Positions 20,201-26,897 of a stretch of DNA of 64,000 bases are shown here, in pieces (within the stretch, counting starts at the first letter, position 1; each line of letters starts with the position of its first letter). The notes under the pieces were generated by a model. It made no database searches. It saw only the letters and a program-made list of their open reading frames with translations, and was not told where the DNA came from. A program made the translations under genes and the position numbers. The stretch is from Streptomyces olindensis (lineage in GTDB: Bacteria; Actinomycetota; Actinomycetes; Streptomycetales; Streptomycetaceae): contig JJOH01000013.1 of the NCBI GenBank assembly GCA_000696115.1, positions 1 to 64,000 of the forward strand, written 5' to 3'.

Positions 20201-20428
20201 GGCTTGGCCTGAGACGAAGGCGAAGTTCCCCGCGGCGAGCAACAGCCAGGGGAGTCGATGCGCCGGGCGGTTGAGAAAGACACCCAGAACAATACCGATG
20301 ACGCCGGTCGCTCCAATGGCGACGAAGAGCAGCCGTTTTTCCGGAAATTGATAGTAGAACGCGATCAGCACGACGATGCATGAACTGACGGCCGCCACCG
20401 CAGCATGGCTTCGCAGTCGCGCGTTCAT
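17249..20428 (-). CDS. Membrane GAF-PAS-GGDEF-EAL cyclic di-GMP protein
   Basis: The 1059-residue protein begins with about nine hydrophobic segments (first 300 residues), followed by a GAF-like region, a PAS domain (YFRTLVQNASDVILILDDDD), a GGDEF domain with an intact IGGDEFALL and an EAL domain with FEALVRWPH, LELTESVLM, IDDFGTGYSSLSYL, LKIDKSFV and VIAEGVEN, all consistent with phosphodiesterase activity. Both synthesis and breakdown of cyclic di-GMP are therefore possible. ATG 20428 has AGGAGG nine bases upstream. It lies upstream of the NRPS gene with a 72-base gap and the same direction. Its sensory membrane part resembles that of the diguanylate cyclase at 8127-9668. Confidence 0.92.
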   Translation of the reverse strand: MNARLRSHAAVAAVSSCIVVLIAFYYQFPEKRLLFVAIGATGVIGIVLGVFLNRPAHRLPWLLLAAGNFAFVSGQATQIILIQLLNEEIPFPSIADGFYLAAYPLYAAGLLGFVHWRTGWRDRASLVDALTLTVGLALLSWLFLIDPYARAADLTWWQKAFAIAYPLGDILVLAMLLRLLVGRGGKSLSLMLLTAGTLGLLTADVLYGLIQLNGTWRTGSAVELGWAVLYGAWAAAALHPSMRRLTQPVPWRAETGTGRLSLLTLASLIAPAILLTEAVRGVRSNVGVIGVFSAVLFLLVLYRLWGMVSTHRRAVGREKVLRNAVSSLGGAGELRDVAAAVHSAVTQLLSHGPPRSALLTLPDSMFWVNGAHSALRGPLAARATAAVRELIASGENRLVTLDSVGPDLAAHLAGSDEEPARTGHALVCPLAAQDHPSGDPLIGVLIVAGDEQDLLVLRDTLATLAAQAALAAARVTLAQEVNQRNSEMYFRTLVQNASDVILILDDDDRVRYASPSAAQVLGVPDLVGTLLVDLVPPQDSRAVVETLGRIRSGEYQSKREHWRMVRADRSSIEVEVRWSDLREEATVGGVVLTLRDVTEQRKLERELTHQAFHDSLTNLANRVLFQDRVNHALAQAQRDGTVVGVLFVDVDDFKVINDIHGHGVGDELLVALSLRLQTTVRASDTAARIGGDEFALLVEGSVTREGVERFTEHVMTVFAEPFRLSVGPVSTYASIGVATTEDSIDSVELLAHADLALYSAKMAGKRQWRRYHPELQSGMAERANLQEALDSSTIETSFLVLYQPIVELTSGRIAGFEALVRWPHSTRGMVLPEQFITLAEESGQIVPLGAWVLDQAAAEAVRWESSVLRGGTADRIVPYISVNVSPRQFRDDEFYTVVRRALDLSGIEPSSLVLELTESVLMYNDERILAEMNSLTDLGIRIAIDDFGTGYSSLSYLREFPISILKIDKSFVDELGRSPEQYALVEGITHLADTLGLTVIAEGVENVRQQELLISMGCRLAQGYLFAEPVSAEEAEQLILAPPLGRLAELPVRPVEGER

Positions 20429-20583
20429 CCCAACTAACCTCCTGAGAAAGCCACTTGTCGGACGGGGTGAGCTGGGCGAACGGGCACCGGGCGGCGGAAA
20501 ATCCCGTGGGCCGGGCTGACATCAGGGGAACTCTCCGACCCCCGGGCCGGGACTCAGCCCTGGTCGCCTGTGAAGGCGATTTC

Positions 20584-20611
20584 CGGTATACACGGTCTGC
20601 GGTATACACGG
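20584..20611. repeat. Direct repeat of CGGTATACACGG
   Basis: Two identical 12-base copies begin at 20584 and 20600, a 16-base period. Each contains the palindromic GTATAC. It lies about 155 bases upstream of the GGDEF-EAL start and could be a regulator site. Confidence 0.5.
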
Positions 20612-20893
20612 CCGCCGTGATGCGGGCTCCTTCTGCACCGAGACATCGACGTGTCCTCCATCCAGCTTACCGAAATTGCCATTTCCCGCACGCGCACGGA
20701 GAGATGCCGCGTCACCTCGCGAGATACCGCGACATGCGCGACAATGGCGGATCCGGGAACCGGACCGGGTCCTGCCAGCGACGATCGGCCAGTCACGGAG
20801 CGTGCAGTCCACGCTCTCCGTTACCGCCGGACCTTCCGCGGCGGGCGATTGCAGCCCTCCCCGGAGCCGGGCTATTCGCCGCGTGCCGACAAG

Positions 20894-20937
20894 TTCGAAT
20901 TGCAACGACGCGTAGTTCGAAGTGCAACGACGCGTAG
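20894..20937. repeat. 22-base tandem direct repeat
   Basis: Two adjacent 22-base copies start TTCGAATTGCAACGACGCG and TTCGAAGTGCAACGACGCG, ending in TAG, with one mismatch. There are no further copies. It may be a replication-slippage scar, or a two-copy binding site, near a recombination junction. Confidence 0.6.
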
Positions 20938-20995
20938 GCGGATCGACTCCCGCGGTCCCGTTTTCGCAGGTCATCGAGGACGCGACGCGTGTACC

Positions 20996-21054
20996 ACCAG
21001 CAGACGAAGAACTTGCTGGTGAGCTACTCGCCGAAGAAGCTGGGCTTCTTCCAG
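20996..21054 (+). pseudogene. Fragment of an aldehyde dehydrogenase 3' end
   Basis: These 59 bases match 7994-8052, the end of the intact aldehyde dehydrogenase, with three differences by my alignment. They encode [18 protein letters not shown], and the stop codon TAG has become CAG. Nothing of the enzyme is present upstream. This is a leftover from a second, related dehydrogenase gene or a recombination product. Confidence 0.85.
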
Positions 21055-21266
21055 GCGGCTGTGATCAGGGATCCGAAGTTGCTGAAGCGGACGACGACGG
21101 AGCCGCTGCTCTCCGTGGCAACAGCTGGGATGACGATGTCTCCGTGGAAACCGGCGTCTTTCACTCCCCGAGCAACGGAGCATGTGCAGCCGAATACCCG
21201 GTCCAGGGATGCGGCGAGCCCATCGAATCGGGCTCGGGTGGCGACGTGGTCGTCAGAACTCGCTGG
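21024..21266 (-). pseudogene. Truncated unknown gene reading into the antisense of the dehydrogenase fragment
   Basis: An open minus-strand frame from 21266 reads RFDGLAASLDRVFGCTCSVA and then DAGFHGDIVIPAVATESSGS, VVVRFSNFGSLITAAW, before ending inside the antisense of the dehydrogenase fragment (KKPSFFGE, stop at 21024). The composition and third-base GC look like a real protein, but a stop codon lies directly upstream and there is no start codon. I read it as the 3' part of an unknown gene whose own end was replaced at about 21055. I do not recognise the family. Confidence 0.4.
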
Positions 21267-21333
21267 TCATGGATAGTCATGTACTCATCCTCAACGGCTC
21301 GCATCGGCCGGGACGGGAGACCGGCCGGCGGTT

Positions 21334-21756
21334 TCAGGCCGTCGGGTCCCAGAGTCCGCCGGCCTCGCCGCGGCCGAGGTGCTCGGTGTACACGCTGACC
21401 TTCCAGGCGATGACCGAGCGACACTCCTCCAGCGCCTGAATCTGTGCCTCGACGCGCCGTTGATGGGCGTCGAGGAGCCGCAACCGTTCAGCCTCGTTGC
21501 CCGGACCGCGCCGCACCAGCTCGGCGAACCGTCTGAGGTCGGCGAGCGGCATGCCGGATTCGCGCAGTCTGACGCAGATCAGCAGCCAGTCGACATCGAC
21601 GGCGGTGTATCGCCGTCGGCCGCCCGCGGTGCGTCGGACCGGTCCGACCAGCAGGCCCTCGCGCTCGTAGAAGCGCAGCGCGTGCACGCTGAGTCCGGTC
21701 CGCTCGGCCACCTCGCCGATACTCAGTGGCTCCCCACGGGTTTCGACTGTCGCCAT
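21334..21756 (-). CDS. MerR-family transcriptional regulator
   Basis: The 140-residue protein has an N-terminal MerR helix-turn-helix (LSIGEVAERTGLSVHALRFYEREGLL, then RRYTAVDVDWL) and a long dimerisation helix (LRLLDAHQRRVEAQIQALEE). No Cys cluster for metal binding is present, so it belongs to the group sensing organic or redox signals. ATG 21756 is divergent from the SDR start by 54 bases. The intervening promoter has the 19-base spacer typical of MerR control, so this protein very probably regulates the SDR gene and itself. Confidence 0.9.
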   Translation of the reverse strand: MATVETRGEPLSIGEVAERTGLSVHALRFYEREGLLVGPVRRTAGGRRRYTAVDVDWLLICVRLRESGMPLADLRRFAELVRRGPGNEAERLRLLDAHQRRVEAQIQALEECRSVIAWKVSVYTEHLGRGEAGGLWDPTA

Positions 21757-21772
21757 GCCCCCACTCTAGGAC

Positions 21773-21803
21773 TTGATCTAGACCTCGCTCCAGTTCCTAC
21801 CGT
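21773..21803 (+). promoter_or_regulatory. MerR-type promoter with 19-base spacer; apparent leaderless start
   Basis: TTGATC (21773-21778) and TACCGT (21798-21803) are separated by 19 bases that hold an imperfect dyad, CTAGAC and CTCCAG. The ATG of the SDR gene is seven bases after the -10 element, so the transcript should begin at or next to the start codon, without a ribosome site. Confidence 0.65.
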
Positions 21804-21810
21804 CGTTGGC

Positions 21811-22782
21811 ATGACCATCACCGATCAGCAGCCGCTCGACTCGCCCTTCTCAGCCGCCAGCACCGCCGAGGACGTCATGGCCGGCCTCGACCTCTCCGGC
21901 TCGACCGCCGTCGTGACGGGGGGTTATTCCGGACTCGGTCTGGAAACCACCCGGGGCCTTTCGGCCGCCGGGGTCCGGGTCATCGTCCCGGCGCGCCGCC
22001 CCGAAATCGCCCGCGCCGCTTTGGCGGACGTGGCCGGCTGCGAGGTCGTCCCCATGGACCTGGCGGACCTCGACAGCGTGCGCGCCGCCGCCGTACGGAT
22101 CCACAACACCATCGGCAGGCTCGACCTCCTCATGGCCGTCGCCGGCATCATGGCCACCCCCGAGCGACGCGTGGGGCCCGGCTGGGAAGGCCAGCTCGCC
22201 GTCAACCACTTCGGGCACTTCGCCCTCACGTGCGAGCTCTACCCGCTCCTGGCCGCCGCCGGCGGTGCGCGCGTCGTCGTCAACAGCTCCGCCGGGCACA
22301 CCCTCACCGACATCCGCTGGCACGACCCGCACTTTCGCACCGGCTACGACAAGTGGCTGGCCTACGGCCAGGCCAAGACTGCCAACGCCCTCTTCGCTGT
22401 GCGTCTCGACGCTCTCGGGCAAGGCGACGGCGTCCGTGCGTTCTCCCTCCATCCGGGGAAGATCATCACCGGCCTCCAACGAGAGATGACGCTTCACGAG
22501 CAGATCGAACGGGGATGGGTGGACGAGCAGGGCACCGTGATCGGCGCCGACTTCAAGACACCCTCCCAGGGCGCCGCCACCGGCCTGTGGGCCGCCACCT
22601 CTCCACAGCTCGACGGCCGCGGAGGTCTCTACCTCGAGGCCTGCGATGTCGCGCGGGTCTTCGCCCCCACGGCCCCCATGGACGACGGCGGGGTCCGCGC
22701 CTACGCCATCGACCCCGACGCGGCCGCACGGCTCTGGGAACTGTCCGTCGCGGCGACGGGTGCACCCCCGCTCATGCGATGA
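21811..22782 (+). CDS. Short-chain dehydrogenase/reductase
   Basis: The 323-residue SDR has the cofactor motif VVTGGYSGLGLE, the ARRPE segment that suggests NADP preference, the DLADLDSV and AGIM motifs, VVNSSAG (Ser), and YGQAKTAN as the catalytic YxxxK. It resembles actinomycete oxidoreductases of the retinol-dehydrogenase type. ATG 21811 follows a MerR-type promoter closely enough for a leaderless message; the upstream extension of the frame is not used. The substrate is unknown; reduction of a reactive carbonyl under MerR control is plausible. Confidence 0.9.
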   Translation: MTITDQQPLDSPFSAASTAEDVMAGLDLSGSTAVVTGGYSGLGLETTRGLSAAGVRVIVPARRPEIARAALADVAGCEVVPMDLADLDSVRAAAVRIHNTIGRLDLLMAVAGIMATPERRVGPGWEGQLAVNHFGHFALTCELYPLLAAAGGARVVVNSSAGHTLTDIRWHDPHFRTGYDKWLAYGQAKTANALFAVRLDALGQGDGVRAFSLHPGKIITGLQREMTLHEQIERGWVDEQGTVIGADFKTPSQGAATGLWAATSPQLDGRGGLYLEACDVARVFAPTAPMDDGGVRAYAIDPDAAARLWELSVAATGAPPLMR

Positions 22783-23440
22783 ACCCACGCTCCGCATGCG
22801 CCGGCCTACGCGCCGCTGCCGCACTTGGCTTGTCACTTGTCCAGTGCGCCGGGGTCCGTGCCCCTCCTGTGGTGGGCGGGACGGCTGAACGTCTCGCCGC
22901 CGGCGAGGGCTTCGCCCACGTCGGGTCGTACTGATCGCCGGGCTGCTCCGCCCCGAAGACCGGCATCGACAAGATCGCCGGCCTGTCCGGGGCGCGGACC
23001 GACCGCCGGTCGACGATCAAGCCGGCCCGTACTGCTTCGCGTACGCGGTAAGCGAGAGTCGACAAGGCAACTGACCTGCACACCGTCAGTTTCGCGAGTG
23101 TTGGTAGGAGCAAAGGTGTGACGTCCTCGGGAGTTGACGAGACGGCTGGGCTCGTAACAGCCGAATCGACCTGGTGGCAAGAGTTCGATTGGGCCTTTGC
23201 TCCGACTGCTGTCTCGTGGGTTTTGGCTTCACGTCCCCCCGTGCACGGTCCGTCCGTCGATTTCCTCAGCGGTACCCGGGCGCGCTGCGTGCTCGCACCG
23301 ATCCATGTCACCTGGCGAAGGAATGAATTCGGTCACTCGTTCAGAGATCAATACATCCGTTCGCGTGCGCGCGGATCAAGCCGCCTGAAATGCATCTGTC
23401 AAGTCTCGATGCGTCATACATAGAGTCTTGGCTCGTGTAC
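22783..23440. other. Gene-poor region between the SDR and the serine hydrolase
   Basis: About 650 bases. The minus strand has one weak hint of coding, a winged-helix-like stretch (STLAYRVREAVRAGLI, about 23062-23015) followed by unrelated sequence, which could be a decayed regulator. No clear gene, repeat or terminator was seen. It marks the left edge of the NRPS-like cluster. Confidence 0.4.
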
Positions 23441-24553
23441 ATGAGGGATCAAGGAGCTGTGGATCCGGGGGAGCAGGTCCCGGAGTCCCGTCGGGTGCCG
23501 GAAACCCCAGAATGGAGTTGCCTTGCGGCTCGTGCGCAGAGCTTGATCGATTCGGGGCTCGCTCAAGGGATTTATCCCGGAGCTGTCTGGATGGCCGGCG
23601 ATGCCGACGGGCCGCAGGCCGGCGGTGCCGTGGGGGTTCTTGATCCCCTCGAAGATCCCACGCCGATGACTTCCGATACCGTGTTCGACATTGCCAGCCT
23701 TACCAAAGTGACCACCCTGTGGCCGTTGATCGGGCTGTTGTGGGAGGAGGGGAGATGTGAGCTCGACAGTCATGTAGATGAGTTGTTACCTGAGGCCAAG
23801 GGGCGCCCACTCGCGCAGGTCACGGTGCGTCACTTGCTGACACACACGGCCGGATTACCCAAGCGGGCCAATCTGCGCGCGCTGTACGGTGCCGACCCGA
23901 CCGCCATCTGGCGGGGCATCCTGAACGAACCACTGCACGACGTGCCGGGGCGGCGGGTGGCCTACTGCGACCGGGCGGCGCTTGTCCTGGGGCTGATTGC
24001 CCAACGGCTCCTTGGGGACCAACTGGACGATGCCGCAAGGAAGTTGGTCTGGGCTCCACTGGGTATGGATGACACCCGTTACGGGCCGCTGCCTTCCGCA
24101 TCGAGGAAGCGATGCGCGCCCACCGAATACGATGAGACTGCTCGGCAGCGTGTTCGGGGCACCGTGCACGACTACTCCGCCCGCCTTCTCGGTGAGACGG
24201 CTGGAAACTCCGGTGTGTTCTCCACCGCCGCCGATCTGGCCCGATTTCTTCATCACCTCCTCGTCGCCGGTCGAGGTGCGCACTCCGTGGTTCCGCCGAC
24301 CTGGATCTCCTTGTCTCTGCAGGTGCATACGCGTGATCTCGAGCCTGCCTGGGGGCTGGGCTGGATGCTGGACCGGCGTCCGGACCCGGCAGCGCAGGCA
24401 TTCGTGCACTACGGCTTCACCGGAACCGGAATATGGGTTTCCCGCAAACGATCACGCTGGGCGGTCCTGCTCACGAACAAGATCTATTACAGTCGGTCCT
24501 TTGCTCCACTTGACGAGATCCGCAGCGTCTTCTCCACATTCGTCTTCCCCTGA
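23441..24553 (+). CDS. Serine hydrolase of the beta-lactamase/esterase (class C-like) family
   Basis: A cytoplasmic-looking protein of about 370 residues with no signal peptide. The SxxK motif is SLTK (Ser86), followed by VTVRHLLTHTAGLP, the second motif position is YCD rather than YSN, and HYGFTGTG replaces the KTG box. This pattern fits esterases and acyl-transferring members (EstB or LovD type) better than true beta-lactamases. ATG 23441 is chosen; a frame from 23390 is also open and neither has a strong ribosome site. It is the first gene of the cluster, with a 260-base gap to the next enzyme. It could trim, transfer or hydrolyse an acyl group of the product, or lie outside the pathway. 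Confidence 0.8.
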   Translation: MRDQGAVDPGEQVPESRRVPETPEWSCLAARAQSLIDSGLAQGIYPGAVWMAGDADGPQAGGAVGVLDPLEDPTPMTSDTVFDIASLTKVTTLWPLIGLLWEEGRCELDSHVDELLPEAKGRPLAQVTVRHLLTHTAGLPKRANLRALYGADPTAIWRGILNEPLHDVPGRRVAYCDRAALVLGLIAQRLLGDQLDDAARKLVWAPLGMDDTRYGPLPSASRKRCAPTEYDETARQRVRGTVHDYSARLLGETAGNSGVFSTAADLARFLHHLLVAGRGAHSVVPPTWISLSLQVHTRDLEPAWGLGWMLDRRPDPAAQAFVHYGFTGTGIWVSRKRSRWAVLLTNKIYYSRSFAPLDEIRSVFSTFVFP

Positions 24554-24666
24554 CCGTGGCCTTCTCCTGAATCGCCGTTGACGAACACGGCGCACCCCCT
24601 GATCGGTCGCGCTCCATGCGTGGCCTCGATAACCATCCGACTGGAGCAGAGAGGTGGTGATCAAAG

Positions 24667-24726
24667 GTGACTGCCGAGGACTTCCTGGCGTCCCGCGAGG
24701 CGGGCGAGTCGGCGACGAAGTGGTAA
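24667..24726 (+). CDS. Possible 19-residue peptide ahead of the NRPS-like operon
   Basis: GTG 24667 to TAA 24726 would encode MTAEDFLASREAGESATKW. Eighteen of nineteen codons end in G or C, an upstream stop (24658) closes the frame, and AGAGAGG lies 12 bases before the start, a weak and distant ribosome site. A perfect hairpin follows at 24749-24780, then the enzyme genes. It could be a leader peptide for attenuation, a peptide scaffold or precursor, or chance. It is too short to be sure. Confidence 0.35.
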   Translation: MTAEDFLASREAGESATKW

Positions 24727-24748
24727 TCGTCGCGACTGGAAAGTAACG

Positions 24749-24780
24749 GTGCCGGGAGATCGGACACGCTCTCCCGGCAC
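24749..24780 (+). terminator. Strong hairpin upstream of the SUMF1-like gene (terminator or attenuator)
   Basis: GTGCCGGGAGA (24749-24759) pairs perfectly with TCTCCCGGCAC (24770-24780) around a 10-base loop. There is no U-run, as is common in Streptomyces. It lies between the small reading frame and the main operon, so it may terminate or attenuate transcription entering the operon. Confidence 0.6.
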
Positions 24781-24814
24781 CTCATCGGGAATCGGGGAAG
24801 AGGTTGGTAGGGGA

Positions 24815-26170
24815 ATGCTGCATGAACTGTTCGAGGAAGAATCGATAACAGCTCTCCAAGGGCGGGAATACCGCAATCGGATTCAGCAGATCGAGAAGTG
24901 GCTGGCCGATGCGACGTCGGACGATCTCTCCCTGGAGCAACTGTCCGCGTGGGCGGTAGGACATGCGGACTGGAACGTTCGGCGCCTTGCCGTGGAGACC
25001 CTGGCCGCCCGCTTCGTCGCCGCTCCTGAGGCGCGGGCGGCGATCTGCGAAGCGATCCACGACGATGTGGACTGGGTCGCCTTCACCGCCATCAAGGTCG
25101 CCGGTGAGCACCGGATCCCGGAGTCGGTGGCGCATATGATCCGGATCTCGGGGTGGCCCAGCAATTTCACCAAGCCCGCTTACGCGCGCAAACCGGTGGG
25201 TTGCGGTGCGGCCTTCACCAAGCGTGCCCTGCTCGACTTCTTCGGCTCCGTGGACCCCGAGGAGCTCCGCGAACTCGAGAACCGCCACTTCGCCGAGTTG
25301 AGGGCGCAAGTGGCCACCGCCAGGCGTGAACCGGATCTGCGGGACGTCGTCCTGGTTCCCGCGGGCCCCTTCATCGCCGGAGCAAGGGTGACCGACATCG
25401 GCCCGTTCCAGATGGACGACTCCGACAACCCCCTGCGCGTCGAGGAGCTCCCCGCCTACTACATCGACCGCACCGCGGTGACGAACGCCCGGTACGCGGA
25501 GTTCCTCGAAGCGGTCGGCAGTTCGAAGGAATTCGCCCACCCCGATGAGCCGGAGGGCAAGGACTACACACCAGCCCACTGGCACGACCCGCGCTTCAAC
25601 CCACCAGAGCTCCCGGTCGTCGGTGTCGACTGGTATGACGCGTACGCCTTCGCCCGCTGGGCCGGCGGCAGACTCCCCTCCGAGAACGAGTGGGAGAAGG
25701 CCGCTCGCGGAACCGACGGCAGGGTCTACCCCTGGGGCGACACCTGGAGTGACGACAAGGCTCGATGCGTGTTCACGGCGTACGGTCGGAACGACATCCA
25801 CAATCTGGCTGACCTGGAGGAACTCCTGGTCACCACTACGGTCGCCTGGCCGGAGAAGCCTGTGGCGGCCGCCGATTCCCATCCTGACGGTGCCAGCCCG
25901 TACGGTGCCCTGAACATGGCGGGGAACGTCTGGGAGATCACCCGCACCAACTTCTTCACCCGCGCCGACATGGCCCCCTTCTTCAAGGGGCGCACGGGCC
26001 AGGAGTTCATGAACCGTCCCGAGGCGTTCCACGTCCTGCGCGGAGGTACCTGGACGTCTCCCCCCGTGTGCCTGTCGACCTTCTACCGCGGCAAGGACCT
26101 GCTGACCGACCGGCACAACGAGGTCGGATTCCGCTGCGTGTATGACGCGGCACCCGTGACCGAGAGGTGA
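24815..26170 (+). CDS. SUMF1/FGE-fold protein with N-terminal HEAT-like repeats
   Basis: The 451-residue protein has an N-terminal helical region (WNVRRLAVETLAARF, WVAFTAIKVAGEH), then a formylglycine-generating-enzyme fold: DVVLVPAGPFIAGA, YIDRTAVTNARYAEFL, PVVGVDWYDAYAFARWAGGR, LPSENEWEKAARG, YPWGD, NMAGNVWEITR, HVLRGGTW, VGFRCVY. The two Cys that bind copper in true FGE are not both present: the segment after RGGTW has Ser where the first Cys should be, and a single Cys displaced by one residue. A classical sulfatase-activating role is therefore unlikely. Relatives include iron-dependent EgtB-type and other pathway enzymes. It leads the cluster operon; the aldolase gene follows after nine bases. 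Confidence 0.85.
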   Translation: MLHELFEEESITALQGREYRNRIQQIEKWLADATSDDLSLEQLSAWAVGHADWNVRRLAVETLAARFVAAPEARAAICEAIHDDVDWVAFTAIKVAGEHRIPESVAHMIRISGWPSNFTKPAYARKPVGCGAAFTKRALLDFFGSVDPEELRELENRHFAELRAQVATARREPDLRDVVLVPAGPFIAGARVTDIGPFQMDDSDNPLRVEELPAYYIDRTAVTNARYAEFLEAVGSSKEFAHPDEPEGKDYTPAHWHDPRFNPPELPVVGVDWYDAYAFARWAGGRLPSENEWEKAARGTDGRVYPWGDTWSDDKARCVFTAYGRNDIHNLADLEELLVTTTVAWPEKPVAAADSHPDGASPYGALNMAGNVWEITRTNFFTRADMAPFFKGRTGQEFMNRPEAFHVLRGGTWTSPPVCLSTFYRGKDLLTDRHNEVGFRCVYDAAPVTER

Positions 26171-26179
26171 GGAAGCACG

Positions 26180-26896
26180 ATGCCGGATCGAGATGAACGC
26201 CAGGCGCTGCGGCAGACTCTGGTGGAGGGCATACATCTACTCGCCGAGCTGGGCTACAGCGAGGGAATCGCCGGCCATGTGAGCGTGCGGGACCCGGAGC
26301 GCCCGGACGCCTACTGGGTCAACCCGTTCGGGCTGGACTTCCACCAGGTCACGGTCGACGACCTCCTGCTGGTGGGGGGCGAGGGGACCGTCCTGGAGGG
26401 CTCCGGCGAACTCAACCCCTCGGTGGATCCGCTCCATGGCGAACTGCACCGCAATCGGCCGGACCTGGTGGCCTTCGCCCATACTCACTCGATGTACGGC
26501 AAGACCTGGTCGTCCCTGGGGCGGCTACTCGACCCGATCACCCAGGACGCCTGCGTCATCTACCGGCGGCACGGCCTCTACGACCGGTTCACCGGCCTCG
26601 TCAACGCCCGACAGGAGGGCAAGGAGGTCATCGAGGCCATGGGCGACGGAACAGCGGTGATCATGCAGAATCACGGCTTCTTGACGGGTGGTCGCACCAT
26701 CGGTGAGGCGGTATGGCTGTTCATCGTGATGGAACGGTGCGCCCAGTCACAGCTCATGGCCGAGGCCGTCGGCACACCGCGGCTCATCCCGCACGAGGTG
26801 GCCCTGGACACCGCACGTGCCCTGGCGAAGCTGGAGTTCACCGACAAGCAGTACCGGAACCTGTACGAGACGACGTGCGTCCGTGGGAAGCGGTGA
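26180..26896 (+). CDS. Class II aldolase/adducin family protein
   Basis: The 238-residue protein shows the class II aldolase metal site (FAHTHSMYGK, His-x-His, and later MQNHGFLTGG) plus the GHVSVRDPE and NPFGLDFHQV segments. Members are zinc aldolases or epimerases; the biosynthetic relative NovR/CloR acts as an oxygenase-like decarboxylase on a prenylated hydroxyphenylpyruvate. In this operon a retro-aldol, decarboxylation or oxygenation of an amino- or hydroxy-acid intermediate is conceivable. ATG 26180 has a GAGGAAG ribosome site overlapping the previous stop region. One base separates its stop from the next start. Confidence 0.88.
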   Translation: MPDRDERQALRQTLVEGIHLLAELGYSEGIAGHVSVRDPERPDAYWVNPFGLDFHQVTVDDLLLVGGEGTVLEGSGELNPSVDPLHGELHRNRPDLVAFAHTHSMYGKTWSSLGRLLDPITQDACVIYRRHGLYDRFTGLVNARQEGKEVIEAMGDGTAVIMQNHGFLTGGRTIGEAVWLFIVMERCAQSQLMAEAVGTPRLIPHEVALDTARALAKLEFTDKQYRNLYETTCVRGKR

Positions 26897-26897
26897 C

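Larger units (their letters stand above)
20429..20995. other. Gene-poor region with direct repeats
   Basis: About 560 bases upstream of the GGDEF-EAL gene. I found no reading frame with recognisable protein features on either strand. It contains a pair of 12-base repeats (20584-20611) and a 22-base tandem repeat (20894-20937), and runs into the aldehyde dehydrogenase fragment at 20996. Confidence 0.5.

Noticed and set aside
20522..21022. Overlapping frames on both strands in the gap upstream of the GGDEF-EAL gene
   Set aside because: Composition is Arg/Ser/Pro-rich without motifs, and the frames cross a recombination junction and a tandem repeat.
22772..23311. Minus-strand frame with a winged-helix-like stretch
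   Set aside because: Only about 17 residues look like a regulator, without a full domain or start; noted as a possible fossil but not called as a gene.
23390..23440. Longer start for the serine hydrolase
   Set aside because: Possible, but the extra residues are not typical of the family and no ribosome site supports the upstream ATG.
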